Of a stretch of 64,000 bases of DNA, positions 56,595 through 64,000 are shown piece by piece. Each line of letters starts with the position of its first letter. Position 1 is the stretch's first letter. The DNA comes from Candidatus Obscuribacterales bacterium (GTDB taxonomy: Bacteria; Cyanobacteriota; Vampirovibrionia; Obscuribacterales; Obscuribacteraceae). The notes under the pieces were generated by a model. That model did not search any database and was not told where the DNA came from. It saw nothing but the letters and a program-made list of their open reading frames with translations. The stretch lies in assembly GCA_019750335.1 (NCBI GenBank), contig JAIEOQ010000004.1:62001-126000 (forward strand). Direction: 5' to 3'. The translations under genes and the position numbers were made by a program.

Positions 56595-57440
56595 AGTCCA
56601 GGCTGATCCACCGGAACCTACAGCAATACCGAGAATCAGAACAATGATGAAAGTCGGCAGCAAGCCTACATCCATTGAATGATTGCTCAAGGGCAAAAAG
56701 CTAAGCAGCTGATCGTGTACGTAAGGGTCAATATAAAGGTGCAAAGTCCAGATGAAAATGGCGGCTAATGTTGCTGAAACAGTTCCATAAAGCGCGCCTT
56801 GTAAAATGAACGGACCTTTGATGTACCAGGGGCTGACGCCGGTTAAGCTTAAAATTTCAATCTCTCTTTGTTTAGATTGAATGACTAAATGAACCGTATT
56901 ACCGATGACGATCAGCGTCGCTGCTGAAAGTGCCGCTGTAACCACGATCCCGGCTATCTCGATGAATTGACGAAAACGATTGAGATTGCGCGCTACTTTT
57001 AACGGATAGCGAATGTGCTCGATTGTACTGATTGTTTTCAGCTTTTCAGCTGTTGTTTCCACGGCTGCGAGATTGGTGAGCTTTATATGCAGAGTGTTAG
57101 GGAGCGGATTATTCAGAGCGGCAACTTTGTAATTGTGTTGCATCTCAGCCCAGGCCACTTCTTTTGGGACGATCTCCACTATTTGTACGTTAGGTAGTTG
57201 GCTGATGATCCGTGCGACCTTTTGCGGGTCGTGGCCGTCTTTTAAATAAGCTGAAATTTCCAGCTGAGATCCCCATGATGTAACCATGCTTTTGATGACC
57301 ATGGTTGTTTGTAAAAGACCGCCAAAAATGAACAAAGCGATGGTAAGGATGCTTATAACAAGCCAATTCGACCAACCGCCCCGTTTCAGACCGCTGATTG
57401 TCTCTTTGAACATTGCCGCTAGAATGCGCAAGCTTCTCAT
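56571..57440 (-). CDS. ftsX: cell division protein FtsX
   Basis: 289 residues: a cytosolic N-terminus, TM1 (VISILTIALFIFGGLLQ), a periplasmic domain of ~120 residues (YLKDGHDPQKVARIIS and the rest), and three further TMs in the C-terminal half (VVTAALSAATLIVIGNTVHL; LYGTVSATLAAIFIW; the end region). This is the FtsX topology. With FtsE it controls cell-wall hydrolases at division. It starts 3 bases after ftsE. Confidence 0.94.
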   Translation of the reverse strand: MRSLRILAAMFKETISGLKRGGWSNWLVISILTIALFIFGGLLQTTMVIKSMVTSWGSQLEISAYLKDGHDPQKVARIISQLPNVQIVEIVPKEVAWAEMQHNYKVAALNNPLPNTLHIKLTNLAAVETTAEKLKTISTIEHIRYPLKVARNLNRFRQFIEIAGIVVTAALSAATLIVIGNTVHLVIQSKQREIEILSLTGVSPWYIKGPFILQGALYGTVSATLAAIFIWTLHLYIDPYVHDQLLSFLPLSNHSMDVGLLPTFIIVLILGIAVGSGGSAWTSGRYIKI

Positions 57441-57443
57441 AAA

Positions 57444-58133
57444 TTACCTCGTTGTTTCGATTTCGTAGACGCCGCTGTCTACGTCGGAAACTACCTGTCC
57501 TTGCTTCAAGCTGATTACTCGCTTGCGCATGGCGTTTACGATTGGAACGTCGTGAGTAGAGATAAGAACTGTCGTGCCGCGCTGGCTGATTCGCTCAAGC
57601 AGCTGCACAATTTCCATTGAGGTTTGCGGGTCCAAATTTCCGGTCGGTTCGTCGGCCAGAAGCACCGGCGGACCGTTAACAATGGCGCGAGCAATACCGA
57701 CTCGCTGCTGTTCACCGCCGGACAAATTCTCCGGCAGCTCAAGCTGCTCCTCTTCCAAGCCGACTATAGCCAAGGCGCTGCTTACTCTGCGTTTGACGTC
57801 TTTTTCGTCGACGCCGAGAGCTCGCAAAACATAAGCGACATTGTCAAAAACGGATTGTTTCGGTAAAAGTTTGAAGTCTTGAAACACTATACCCAGGCGT
57901 CTGCGCAAAAGCGGCACTTGTCGTGGCGACAGGCGCGTGATGTTGACACCACCGATGGTGACTATCCCTTTGTTCGGCGTTTCTTCTCGATAAAGAAGAC
58001 GCATTAAGGTTGATTTGCCGGCGCCGGAAGGACCGGTAAGAAAGGCGAATTCGCCTAAGCCGATGTGCAAATTAACGTCAATGAGAGCTGGTTTGCCGGT
58101 ATATTCTTTATAAACGTTCTGAAGCCTGATCAA
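57444..58133 (-). CDS. ftsE: cell division ATP-binding protein FtsE
   Basis: 229 residues, ABC ATPase: Walker A GPSGAGKST (35-43), Q-loop FQDFKLLP, signature NLSGGEQQRVGIARA, Walker B VLLADEPTGNLD, H-loop STHD. The MIRLQNVYKEY start and immediate ftsX partner identify it as FtsE rather than another exporter ATPase. All catalytic residues are present. Confidence 0.96.
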   Translation of the reverse strand: MIRLQNVYKEYTGKPALIDVNLHIGLGEFAFLTGPSGAGKSTLMRLLYREETPNKGIVTIGGVNITRLSPRQVPLLRRRLGIVFQDFKLLPKQSVFDNVAYVLRALGVDEKDVKRRVSSALAIVGLEEEQLELPENLSGGEQQRVGIARAIVNGPPVLLADEPTGNLDPQTSMEIVQLLERISQRGTTVLISTHDVPIVNAMRKRVISLKQGQVVSDVDSGVYEIETTR

Positions 58134-58204
58134 GAGCTCCTCCCGGACGGAATGGCAGCTGGAATGATGCTGGAAATAATAGCATAGAAGTCAGCAGGAA
58201 GCCT

Positions 58205-58900
58205 TTAGCCGGACCAATCTGCCTTTTCCATAAAGCAATTGAAACAAAGGTTACGTCCCTTTAAAGCATGCAAACGCGGAGTCAACAAGTGGCAACCCTG
58301 GCAAGTCAAATAGCCGTTATTGCGTCGCCATGCCTGCATGCGCAGCTGTTTTTCCATCATTTCTAGCACGCGTTCATTAATGGAATTTTGCAAAGCAGTG
58401 GCAGCGGTTACTTGTTGGTTTATTTCTGCTGAGACTTTTTTAAGCAGTTCATAATCTTTTTCAGACAAAATCACTGCTGCAAGCTGATCGCTGTTCGGCT
58501 CCGGCAGCTCCGGTTCTGCTTCTGGCGCTACAAATTGATTTTCGTTTTGATGAAAATGCTTCAAATCAACGCGGATGCCTTTTATCTCCAAGCCTAGTGA
58601 GCGAGCCATTCTTCCTAATTCAGACAAAAATTTGGAACGCATTAAACTTATTTCTTGAGCGACTGAGGCGTCCTTTGCGGCAATGACCAGATTGTTCTGA
58701 TAGTCCATATAAAGAGGGCGGCTGCACTCTTTAAGCTGTGGTCCGCAAACGCTGAACCAGAGCTGCATAAAGCTATGCTCTTTCAAGCGTTTTTCCAAGC
58801 CTAAATGTCCCGTCACTTGCGGCAAAAGTGATTCCAGGCTTGTCAGCCCAAAGGTTTTCTTACCTTTTTTCTGAGAATTGCTTGATTCTGGTCTTTTCAT
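58205..58900 (-). CDS. DciA-like (DUF721) protein with C-terminal zinc finger
   Basis: 231 residues from the ATG at 58900; a TTG at 58942 is possible and neither has a clear RBS. The N-terminal 110 residues fit DUF721/DciA (WFSVCGPQLKECSRPLYM, LVIAAKDASVAQEISLMRSK, LGLEIKGIRV). DciA loads the replicative helicase in bacteria without DnaC/DnaI. A helical linker follows, then a C-terminal four-Cys finger (CQGC and CFNC, 19 residues between) around residues 200-225. This finger is not part of the usual short DciA. Confidence 0.75.
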   Translation of the reverse strand: MKRPESSNSQKKGKKTFGLTSLESLLPQVTGHLGLEKRLKEHSFMQLWFSVCGPQLKECSRPLYMDYQNNLVIAAKDASVAQEISLMRSKFLSELGRMARSLGLEIKGIRVDLKHFHQNENQFVAPEAEPELPEPNSDQLAAVILSEKDYELLKKVSAEINQQVTAATALQNSINERVLEMMEKQLRMQAWRRNNGYLTCQGCHLLTPRLHALKGRNLCFNCFMEKADWSG

Positions 58901-58965
58901 AACTGGCAGTGTAACAAAAATTTCCTCATACTCCGCTGGCAAGCAGGTTATAATCTGCTCTTCAT

Positions 58966-59322
58966 ATGACGTCCAGCCAGATTGAGGGTCTTATTTTGCT
59001 TACAACTAATCCAGTCGATGAGCTCAAACGCAGGTTCAATGCCCAAGCTGCGAAAAACCTCACCGCTTCCTTTTTGTTCAAAATCGACGGTTTGGAAGGC
59101 GGCCCGTGGATGACCGTAATTACGGCCGGTTCGTTAGATGTCATCGCTTATCAGCAAGGCACTTCTCCGAAGCCGGATTGCACCATCTCGGTTTCACTTG
59201 AAGATTTGCAAGCAATTATGTCTGGCAAGCTTTCGGCTATGACTGCTGCTATGTCCGGTATGCTGTCTATTGACGGCGATCTCGGTTTGGCTATGCAGTT
59301 AGTGCCGGTGTTCTTTAGCTAA
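58966..59322 (+). CDS. SCP2 sterol-carrier-like protein
   Basis: 118 residues: one SCP2 domain with PDCTISVSLEDLQAIMSGKL and the hydrophobic pocket end GMLSIDGDLGLAMQLVPVF. Such proteins bind lipids or acyl-CoA in the cytosol. Divergent from the DciA-like gene; the stop overlaps convergent cvpA-like gene by 4 bases. Ligand unknown. Confidence 0.88.
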   Translation: MTSSQIEGLILLTTNPVDELKRRFNAQAAKNLTASFLFKIDGLEGGPWMTVITAGSLDVIAYQQGTSPKPDCTISVSLEDLQAIMSGKLSAMTAAMSGMLSIDGDLGLAMQLVPVFFS

Positions 59323-59921
59323 AAATCTAAATTTAAATGGACTGAAGGCTTTTCCAGCGGCTGCACTGATTTAAATGTCGGCTTAAAGCTTGGTTCTTTG
59401 TCTGAGAGCACAAACGATTCTACGGTCGGCTTGAGATTGCTGCCGATTGTGCTTGCCATTTTGATCATTGATGATTCTTCGAAGGCAAGCTTAAATGGAG
59501 CGGACATGCTGTCTTCGCTTGACCCTGCCGGTGGTGCCGGAATTTTGGCTGGTGCGGACATGGCAATTAAGGGTAACACGACTATTATTGCGCATTTGCT
59601 TATACCAAGAATAAAGCCGCCGAAACGATCGATGATGTTTGGGCGTGCTCTGCGGTGCCAATTTAGAAAAAGTTGCAGCACTAATTCAAGACATATTTCA
59701 GAGACAATCCAAACAATCAGATAACCAAAAAATGCGGCGTTTTGCGGCGAGAGCAAAAGTTGTTGCACAAACCAGGTGGCGGCATCGACGTAGAGATGTT
59801 GAGTAATTATGGTGGCTAAAACTATTGCCAAAGGACCGCGCCAGGAGTTAATTAAGCCGGTATTCCAGCCGGAAACACCCAAGCCGATTGCAGTTGCCAA
59901 AATAATTAGATCCCAGAGCAT
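59319..59921 (-). CDS. CvpA-family membrane protein
   Basis: 200 residues with four predicted TMs: LIILATAIGLGVSGWNTGLI, the LAIVLATIITQHLYV region, FFGYLIVWIVSEICLELVL and GGFILGISKCAIIVVLPLIA. The pattern with RFGGFILGISK matches CvpA (colicin V production). The soluble tail is acidic to neutral. The family is linked to envelope function, with an unclear molecular role. It follows aroE by 24 bases on the same strand. Confidence 0.85.
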   Translation of the reverse strand: MLWDLIILATAIGLGVSGWNTGLINSWRGPLAIVLATIITQHLYVDAATWFVQQLLLSPQNAAFFGYLIVWIVSEICLELVLQLFLNWHRRARPNIIDRFGGFILGISKCAIIVVLPLIAMSAPAKIPAPPAGSSEDSMSAPFKLAFEESSMIKMASTIGSNLKPTVESFVLSDKEPSFKPTFKSVQPLEKPSVHLNLDF

Positions 59922-59945
59922 GAATTGAATATTCCCAGTTTTTGC

Positions 59946-60806
59946 TTAGACCATCTTGTCCGATAATGCATCAAGAAAAATGGAAAGGGGCGGTTGTTTT
60001 CCGGTCCAATAGACAAACGCAAGCCGTGCCTGCTCAGCAAGCATTGAGCGCCCGTCACGGGCTCTTAAACCAGCTTTTTCGGCCGCTTGGGTAAGCGCCG
60101 TCGCGGACCGGTCTTTACGATAAACAGTATCCAAAAACAAACATTGCTTAGAGCTGTTTGTGAATAAGCCGGATAACCAATCGGGCAAGCTATCTGCTAA
60201 ATCACTATCGCTTAAGCCCAAAGGTGTGCAATTGACGATTAGATCGCCTGTAAAATCAGTTTGGGCAAAGGGCATTACGTTTATTTGCAGTTTTCTATCA
60301 GCAAGCTTTTGCTGACATTCACCGGCTAGTTGAACGGCGGTATTTTGGTTGCGAGCAAGCAGGTCAATCTGTTTGTATCCGCTCAATGCCAGCCCGTAAA
60401 GACAGGCTCGAGCAGCGCCACCGGAGCCGAGAATCAGAGCATGATCGCCCTTCTCGCTTCCCTTAAAGGATGCCAGTGCTTTGATAAAACCGCCTAAGTC
60501 GGTATTGTGACAAGAGAGCTCACCGTTAGCCTCGAGCTTAATCGTATTGGCGGCGCCAACGAGCTCAACTTCAGCGCTTTTATTTGGGATGAGCAAGCTT
60601 GCTTTTTCTTTGTGCGGAATAGTGATATTTACGCCGGCAAAGCCTTTATCTTTCAAGCTTAAAATGGTGGAGTCTAAGTTTTCCGGCTCCACGTCTAAAA
60701 GTTCATAACTACCTGAAAGCCCGCACCAAGCTAAAGCAGCTTGATGCATCAAAGGTGATAAGGAATGCTTGACCGGATGACCGATGAGACCGAGTCTCAA
60801 GGACAT
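59946..60806 (-). CDS. aroE: shikimate dehydrogenase
   Basis: 286 residues. It has the shikimate site HSLSPLMHQ, catalytic Lys in NITIPHKEKA, HNTDLGG, the NADP loop LGSGGAARA with the NR adenosine-binding pair in LLARNQN, VNCTPLG and the final catalytic GRSMLAEQA. It reduces 3-dehydroshikimate in aromatic amino-acid synthesis. It starts 3 bases after exbD on the same strand, an unusual partner. Length is normal. Confidence 0.95.
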   Translation of the reverse strand: MSLRLGLIGHPVKHSLSPLMHQAALAWCGLSGSYELLDVEPENLDSTILSLKDKGFAGVNITIPHKEKASLLIPNKSAEVELVGAANTIKLEANGELSCHNTDLGGFIKALASFKGSEKGDHALILGSGGAARACLYGLALSGYKQIDLLARNQNTAVQLAGECQQKLADRKLQINVMPFAQTDFTGDLIVNCTPLGLSDSDLADSLPDWLSGLFTNSSKQCLFLDTVYRKDRSATALTQAAEKAGLRARDGRSMLAEQARLAFVYWTGKQPPLSIFLDALSDKMV

Positions 60807-60809
60807 GGA

Positions 60810-61244
60810 TCAATATCCGCTTTCTTGCATGGTGGCAACTCGCATGCGCTTGATGCCGACAGCAGCAGCAGCGGTCATAACGGCAACCACATCTCTTTGT
60901 TTTGATTCGGAGTCGGCGTTGACTGTAACCGGTACATCTTCTTTGCCGGTCTTCTTTTGAAAGTCCTTGAGCAGAGTTTGCAGATCTTCCGATGTCGCGC
61001 CTTTGGCTACGGCTTTAGCATTCACAGCTATATTGCCGTCTTTGTCGATATCGATGGTGATACCTTTGCTCTCTTCTTCTTTTTTGGCGTTCCGCGTGTC
61101 GGGCGGTTTGATCTTCAAGTCCGACTTATCGATGATCGGTGCAATCAAGATCATGATTACCAGAAGAACAAGAAACACGTCGGTTAGAGGTGTAACGTTG
61201 ATCTCTTCAAAAGTAGAGGAGGAATCTCCGCCGCCAATGCTCAT
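60810..61244 (-). CDS. exbD: ExbD/TolR biopolymer transport protein
   Basis: 144 residues: a short cytosolic part, one TM with the proton-relay Asp (INVTPLTDVFLVLLVIMILI) and a periplasmic domain ending VGIKRMRVATMQESGY. It forms the proton-driven motor with ExbB to energise a TonB-type protein. It follows exbB by 19 bases. Confidence 0.94.
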   Translation of the reverse strand: MSIGGGDSSSTFEEINVTPLTDVFLVLLVIMILIAPIIDKSDLKIKPPDTRNAKKEEESKGITIDIDKDGNIAVNAKAVAKGATSEDLQTLLKDFQKKTGKEDVPVTVNADSESKQRDVVAVMTAAAAVGIKRMRVATMQESGY

Positions 61245-61263
61245 GCTTTAGTTTCTCCGCTTC

Positions 61264-61908
61264 TTAGCGTGCGTGCGGTGCGTGAGCTTCGGAGCTGACA
61301 AAGCTAAGGAAAAGAAGCTTGAGCAGGAGGAAATCGTCATTGAAACGCTTCACCGTGTTGGTGTAAGTGTTATTGAAGATAACCGCCAAGATAGCCACAA
61401 TCAGACCGTATCCGGTAGCGATTAGCGCTTTAGCAACCCCGGTAACAACAACCGGTGTACCGCCGCCGCCTACGCCCAATTGGTCGAGAGTGAAAACAAC
61501 CCCGACTACTGTACCGAACAAGCCGATAAAGGGGCTGGTGGCACCAATGGTTCCGAGGATTGCTAGATTTTTTTCTAGCTTTCTTGTAACCAAACCGACT
61601 GTAATGTCAAAAGCTTTGGAGAAGTCTTCTTTTTGTTCGGCCATTAAGCGCACGCCTTCTTCAGCAACTTCGCCGATTACACCACCGAGGCGGCTGCAGT
61701 TGGCTTGAGCTGATTGCAATTGTTGGCGTTCAAGATCTCTTTGCAGAGCATGAATGAAAGCCGAAACGTCGCGGCGATTTTTTTGATAGTAAAGATAGCG
61801 TTCGATCACTACTGCAATGGTAAGGATGGAGCAAACCGTGATTGGAATGGAAGCAAACCAGTCCTTAATCATGAACTCCATAAAGAAAGTGAAAAACTTG
61901 CTGTCCAT
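61264..61908 (-). CDS. exbB: ExbB/TolQ/MotA-type proton channel protein
   Basis: 214 residues with three TMs: near the start (FASIPITVCSILTIAVVIERY), the middle (LGTIGATSPFIGLFGTVVGVVFT) and GVAKALIATGYGLIVAILAVIFNN. The GLFGTVVGVV segment is the family hallmark. It sits between the TonB-like gene and exbD, all on one strand. Confidence 0.95.
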   Translation of the reverse strand: MDSKFFTFFMEFMIKDWFASIPITVCSILTIAVVIERYLYYQKNRRDVSAFIHALQRDLERQQLQSAQANCSRLGGVIGEVAEEGVRLMAEQKEDFSKAFDITVGLVTRKLEKNLAILGTIGATSPFIGLFGTVVGVVFTLDQLGVGGGGTPVVVTGVAKALIATGYGLIVAILAVIFNNTYTNTVKRFNDDFLLLKLLFLSFVSSEAHAPHAR

Positions 61909-61987
61909 TGTCTCTCCTGACTACCACCGAACTGGATATTTCTTTCCGTGGGCAAATTTTACCACCGGCTGAGCAATAAGTACCTTT

Positions 61988-63757
61988 TTACAACGCTCTA
62001 AATGACCCTCTGCCGCTACCGCCAAATACGTTGTAATCGAAAGTAAATTGGATGTCTACGACATTTGGTGCGCCACTAGGCAGTGGTCTAAACGGTGCTG
62101 CATTGGTAACGGCTTGCAAAGCTGCCTGGTCGGCAAGAGATGTGCCCGATGTTTTATCAATGCGCAAATCGGAAAGTTCGCCACCCGAATGCACTTTGAA
62201 TATGACAACTACCCGTCTTGATTCTTGTCCGCGAGGTGGGAACCAAGCGCGCTTAATTCGGCGCTGCAAATCAGCCATATAAGGACCGAAATCGACGTCT
62301 TTTGTAGAGTCAACTGACGGTTTGCCGCCTGGATTGTTGTTGGCGTCAGGATTGCCCTGAGTTCCATCACCGCCGCCTGTACCGGCTCTCGGTACTGAAG
62401 GCATGATTGCTACCGGACCGGAAGCCCAACCGCCGCCGCCTGAACTGCCACGACCGGCACGGCTTGGCGCCGGAGCACCGGAAGATCCGCCACTGGAGCT
62501 GCCGCCTGAACGACCGCCACCAGAAACAGGCATCGGGCTTGGGCTTGAGCCATGACCACCGCCTGTACCGCCACCGGCAGCAATCGGAGTTGGAGCTGGC
62601 GAGCCGAAGCCACCGCCGCCACCGCCAGATGAAGCCTTAGGCATCGGCGCAAAACCAGGTAAACCGCCGCCGCCAATAGAGACTGGCGAAGGAGCTAAAG
62701 AAGGTAAGCCGGACACACCGCCTGAAGGACGAGCCATTGCTGTCGGCATTGCCGGACCAGCACCGCTGCCCGGGCGGGCTAAAGCGGAAGGAGCCATGGT
62801 CGGCATCGGCGCATGAGCGATTGCTCTTGGTGCTGCCATTGGTGTTGGCATCGGTGAAGGCATAGCCACAGGTGAAGGCGACATGCGTGGTGTCGGAGCC
62901 ATCGGTCGTGGCATAGCTTGCGGAGTTGGAGCCGGAGTCGGTGACGGAGCCATGCGCGGTTGCGGCGTGGGCATCGGTCTAGGCGAAGGGCTTGGGCTTG
63001 GAGATGGAGATGGTGTCGGACGACTTGGGGCAGGTGAAGGCTGTTTTGGTGCCGGAGTTGGCGGGCTCTTCGCTGCTTGTTGTTGTTTGGCCGCTTTGCT
63101 TGCTTGTTTAGCTCCGGAAGCTTGGGGCGCTTGGACCGGTTTGGTTGGATTGTGCTTGCCGGCAGCTTTTGAGTTGTGTTCAGCTTTGCGCTTTGATTGA
63201 ACTTTCTTTTGTGTCGGCGGCTGATTCTGGATAAATTCAATATCGGTTATTTGGCTTTTCGGCTGCGGCGGAATAATAAAGAAGAAGGCGATTACAAAAA
63301 GAGCAACCATCAAAGCAAAGTGAAAAATATAAGAACCGCTTGTTGCTTCAGGCAGTTCAATTACAAAATCAGGATAAATGCGCCGACGTTTTAAAGCAGC
63401 ATGATCATAAGCGTCGCGTACGGCATAAGCAGTATAGGCAATGAAAAAGCCTAGAAGCACAAAAGAGACAGCGCTACCTAAATAAGCTTCGTGCAGCACC
63501 AAAAGAAGCATTTTGTTCGGCTTCATATGGAAGCTGGTGCCAAAAGATTGAAGAGCGTTCAAGATTGGCTCATTCAATGCCATGGACAAGAACAAAAGAA
63601 GATTCATGGCATAAACGCAAATGAACAAAGCCCCTTTGCGCGTTTCGCCGTTGTACATCTGTCCTAAACCAGGCACGATCAAAGACAAGAAGGCTGCCGT
63701 GTTTGGGTCGCGAGTCTGTTGGTTATAGTTGCCTGGACGGATTGATGTGCTTGTCAT
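61988..63757 (-). CDS. TonB-like energy transducer with N-terminal TM2-like membrane domain
   Basis: 589 residues. The N-terminal ~165 residues hold four TMs and start like TM2-domain proteins (AAFLSLIVPGLGQMYNGETR). A long Pro/Ala/Met/Ser-rich and then Gly-rich region follows (about 190-480; PTPSPSPSPSPSPRP and GGGGFG runs). The C-terminal TonB domain reads YMADLQRRIKRAWFPPRG, VVVIFKVHSGGELSDLRI and SLADQAALQAV, ending in FTFDYNVFG. A normal TonB has one TM, so the multi-TM start is unusual. Upstream of exbB and exbD, with which it should form one energising complex. Confidence 0.88.
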   Translation of the reverse strand: MTSTSIRPGNYNQQTRDPNTAAFLSLIVPGLGQMYNGETRKGALFICVYAMNLLLFLSMALNEPILNALQSFGTSFHMKPNKMLLLVLHEAYLGSAVSFVLLGFFIAYTAYAVRDAYDHAALKRRRIYPDFVIELPEATSGSYIFHFALMVALFVIAFFFIIPPQPKSQITDIEFIQNQPPTQKKVQSKRKAEHNSKAAGKHNPTKPVQAPQASGAKQASKAAKQQQAAKSPPTPAPKQPSPAPSRPTPSPSPSPSPSPRPMPTPQPRMAPSPTPAPTPQAMPRPMAPTPRMSPSPVAMPSPMPTPMAAPRAIAHAPMPTMAPSALARPGSGAGPAMPTAMARPSGGVSGLPSLAPSPVSIGGGGLPGFAPMPKASSGGGGGGFGSPAPTPIAAGGGTGGGHGSSPSPMPVSGGGRSGGSSSGGSSGAPAPSRAGRGSSGGGGWASGPVAIMPSVPRAGTGGGDGTQGNPDANNNPGGKPSVDSTKDVDFGPYMADLQRRIKRAWFPPRGQESRRVVVIFKVHSGGELSDLRIDKTSGTSLADQAALQAVTNAAPFRPLPSGAPNVVDIQFTFDYNVFGGSGRGSFRAL

Positions 63758-63868
63758 CTATCTAATAGGTTTCCTAATCAATGCGGTCCGGGTAAACCGA
63801 TTAAGGAACAAGCCCTGAACGAGGCTTACGATTTAAATGCTACCTGGTAAGTTCTGAAAATAAAAAAA

Positions 63869-63883
63869 TAGGACTAAGTCCTA
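63869..63883. promoter_or_regulatory. 7-1-7 inverted repeat upstream of the TonB-like gene
   Basis: TAGGACT-A-AGTCCTA, perfect. It shares the GACTnAGTC core with the operator at 27672-27686 and lies 112 bases before the TonB-like start. Possible regulator site. Confidence 0.4.
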
Positions 63884-63903
63884 AGAATGATTAATCTTAA
63901 CTT

Positions 63904-63931
63904 AAACAGCTTATTCAGACAAGCTGTTTTT
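63904..63931 (+). terminator. hairpin with T run near the right edge
   Basis: AAACAGCTT (63904-63912) pairs perfectly with AAGCTGTTT (63921-63929), then TT. It looks like a plus-strand terminator, but no plus-strand gene ends before it in the window. It may be a leader or bidirectional element. The rest of 63758-64000 holds the palindrome above and nothing else I can name. Confidence 0.4.
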
Positions 63932-64000
63932 GTCAGTAAATGCATCCTATTGTAATGAACGGACCAATTTTCATCTTACCAGGCGCCCTGGACCTTTGTA

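Noticed and set aside
62407..63200. Long Gly-rich and Arg-rich frames opposite the TonB-like gene
   Set aside because: They are shadows of the low-complexity Pro/Gly coding region; no start signals or protein-like sequence.

Overview
The window looks like chromosome from a non-photosynthetic relative of cyanobacteria (Melainabacteria/Vampirovibrionia, probably near Obscuribacterales). The main evidence is that the RNA polymerase beta-prime subunit is split into rpoC1 and rpoC2, as in cyanobacteria, and that rpoB-rpoC1-rpoC2 stands apart from the rplKAJL genes. The other genes fit a heterotroph with a Gram-negative type envelope: a TonB-type protein with ExbB/ExbD, a class A PBP, CstA, a nucleoside transporter, Ser/Thr kinases with TPR tails, and no photosynthesis genes. 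This placement is inferred from gene structure and was not tested by phylogeny. I see no CRISPR array, insertion sequence or prophage.

Layout. 1-4.4 kb: an SH3b protein cut by the window edge, tRNA-Pro, and a response regulator divergent from two coupled, degenerate sensor-kinase-like genes. 4.4-7.5 kb: umuD-umuC (UmuD starts at the UmuD' processing point), then a 35-codon ORF coupled to mtnA. 7.5-12.5 kb: cstA, divergent from two tiny Cys-rich secreted peptides behind a CsoR-like C6/G6 palindrome; an RRM protein; an EF-hand protein; a protein with 186-bp tandem repeats. 12.5-18.2 kb: a CNT nucleoside transporter, PBP1A, a decayed mscS, xerC, and a small zinc-ribbon protein. 18.4-27.6 kb: rpoB, rpoC1, rpoC2. 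27.7-35.9 kb: a flavin reductase-like gene, a TadG-like protein with a second zinc-ribbon gene, a TPR protein, an unusual operon encoding regulator, TadG-related protein and kinase, and a hydrolase. 36-44.2 kb: a TPR/NHL protein, plsC, a YhaN-like ATPase with eroded nucleotide motifs, a thiolase and a DUF4388 protein. 44.3-51.4 kb: two tandem Ser/Thr kinases and valS. 51.6-54.2 kb: efp-accB-accC and a CAT-anticodon tRNA. 54.3-64 kb: a secreted unknown, a palindrome-rich gap, cyclophilin, GNAT, ftsEX, a DciA-like protein, SCP2, CvpA, aroE, exbD, exbB and a TM2-TonB fusion protein.

How the genes work together. Several units are clear: transcription (rpoBC1C2), fatty-acid initiation (accBC with efp), division (ftsEX), translesion synthesis (umuDC) and energised envelope transport (TonB/ExbBD). 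The least familiar biology lies in three places: the paralogous signalling loci at 1.3-4.4 and 31.1-34.5 kb, the TadG-like family shared by 28.6 and 32.6 kb, and the Cys-rich peptide operon at 9.7-10.3 kb. All function calls come from reading motifs; no database search was run.
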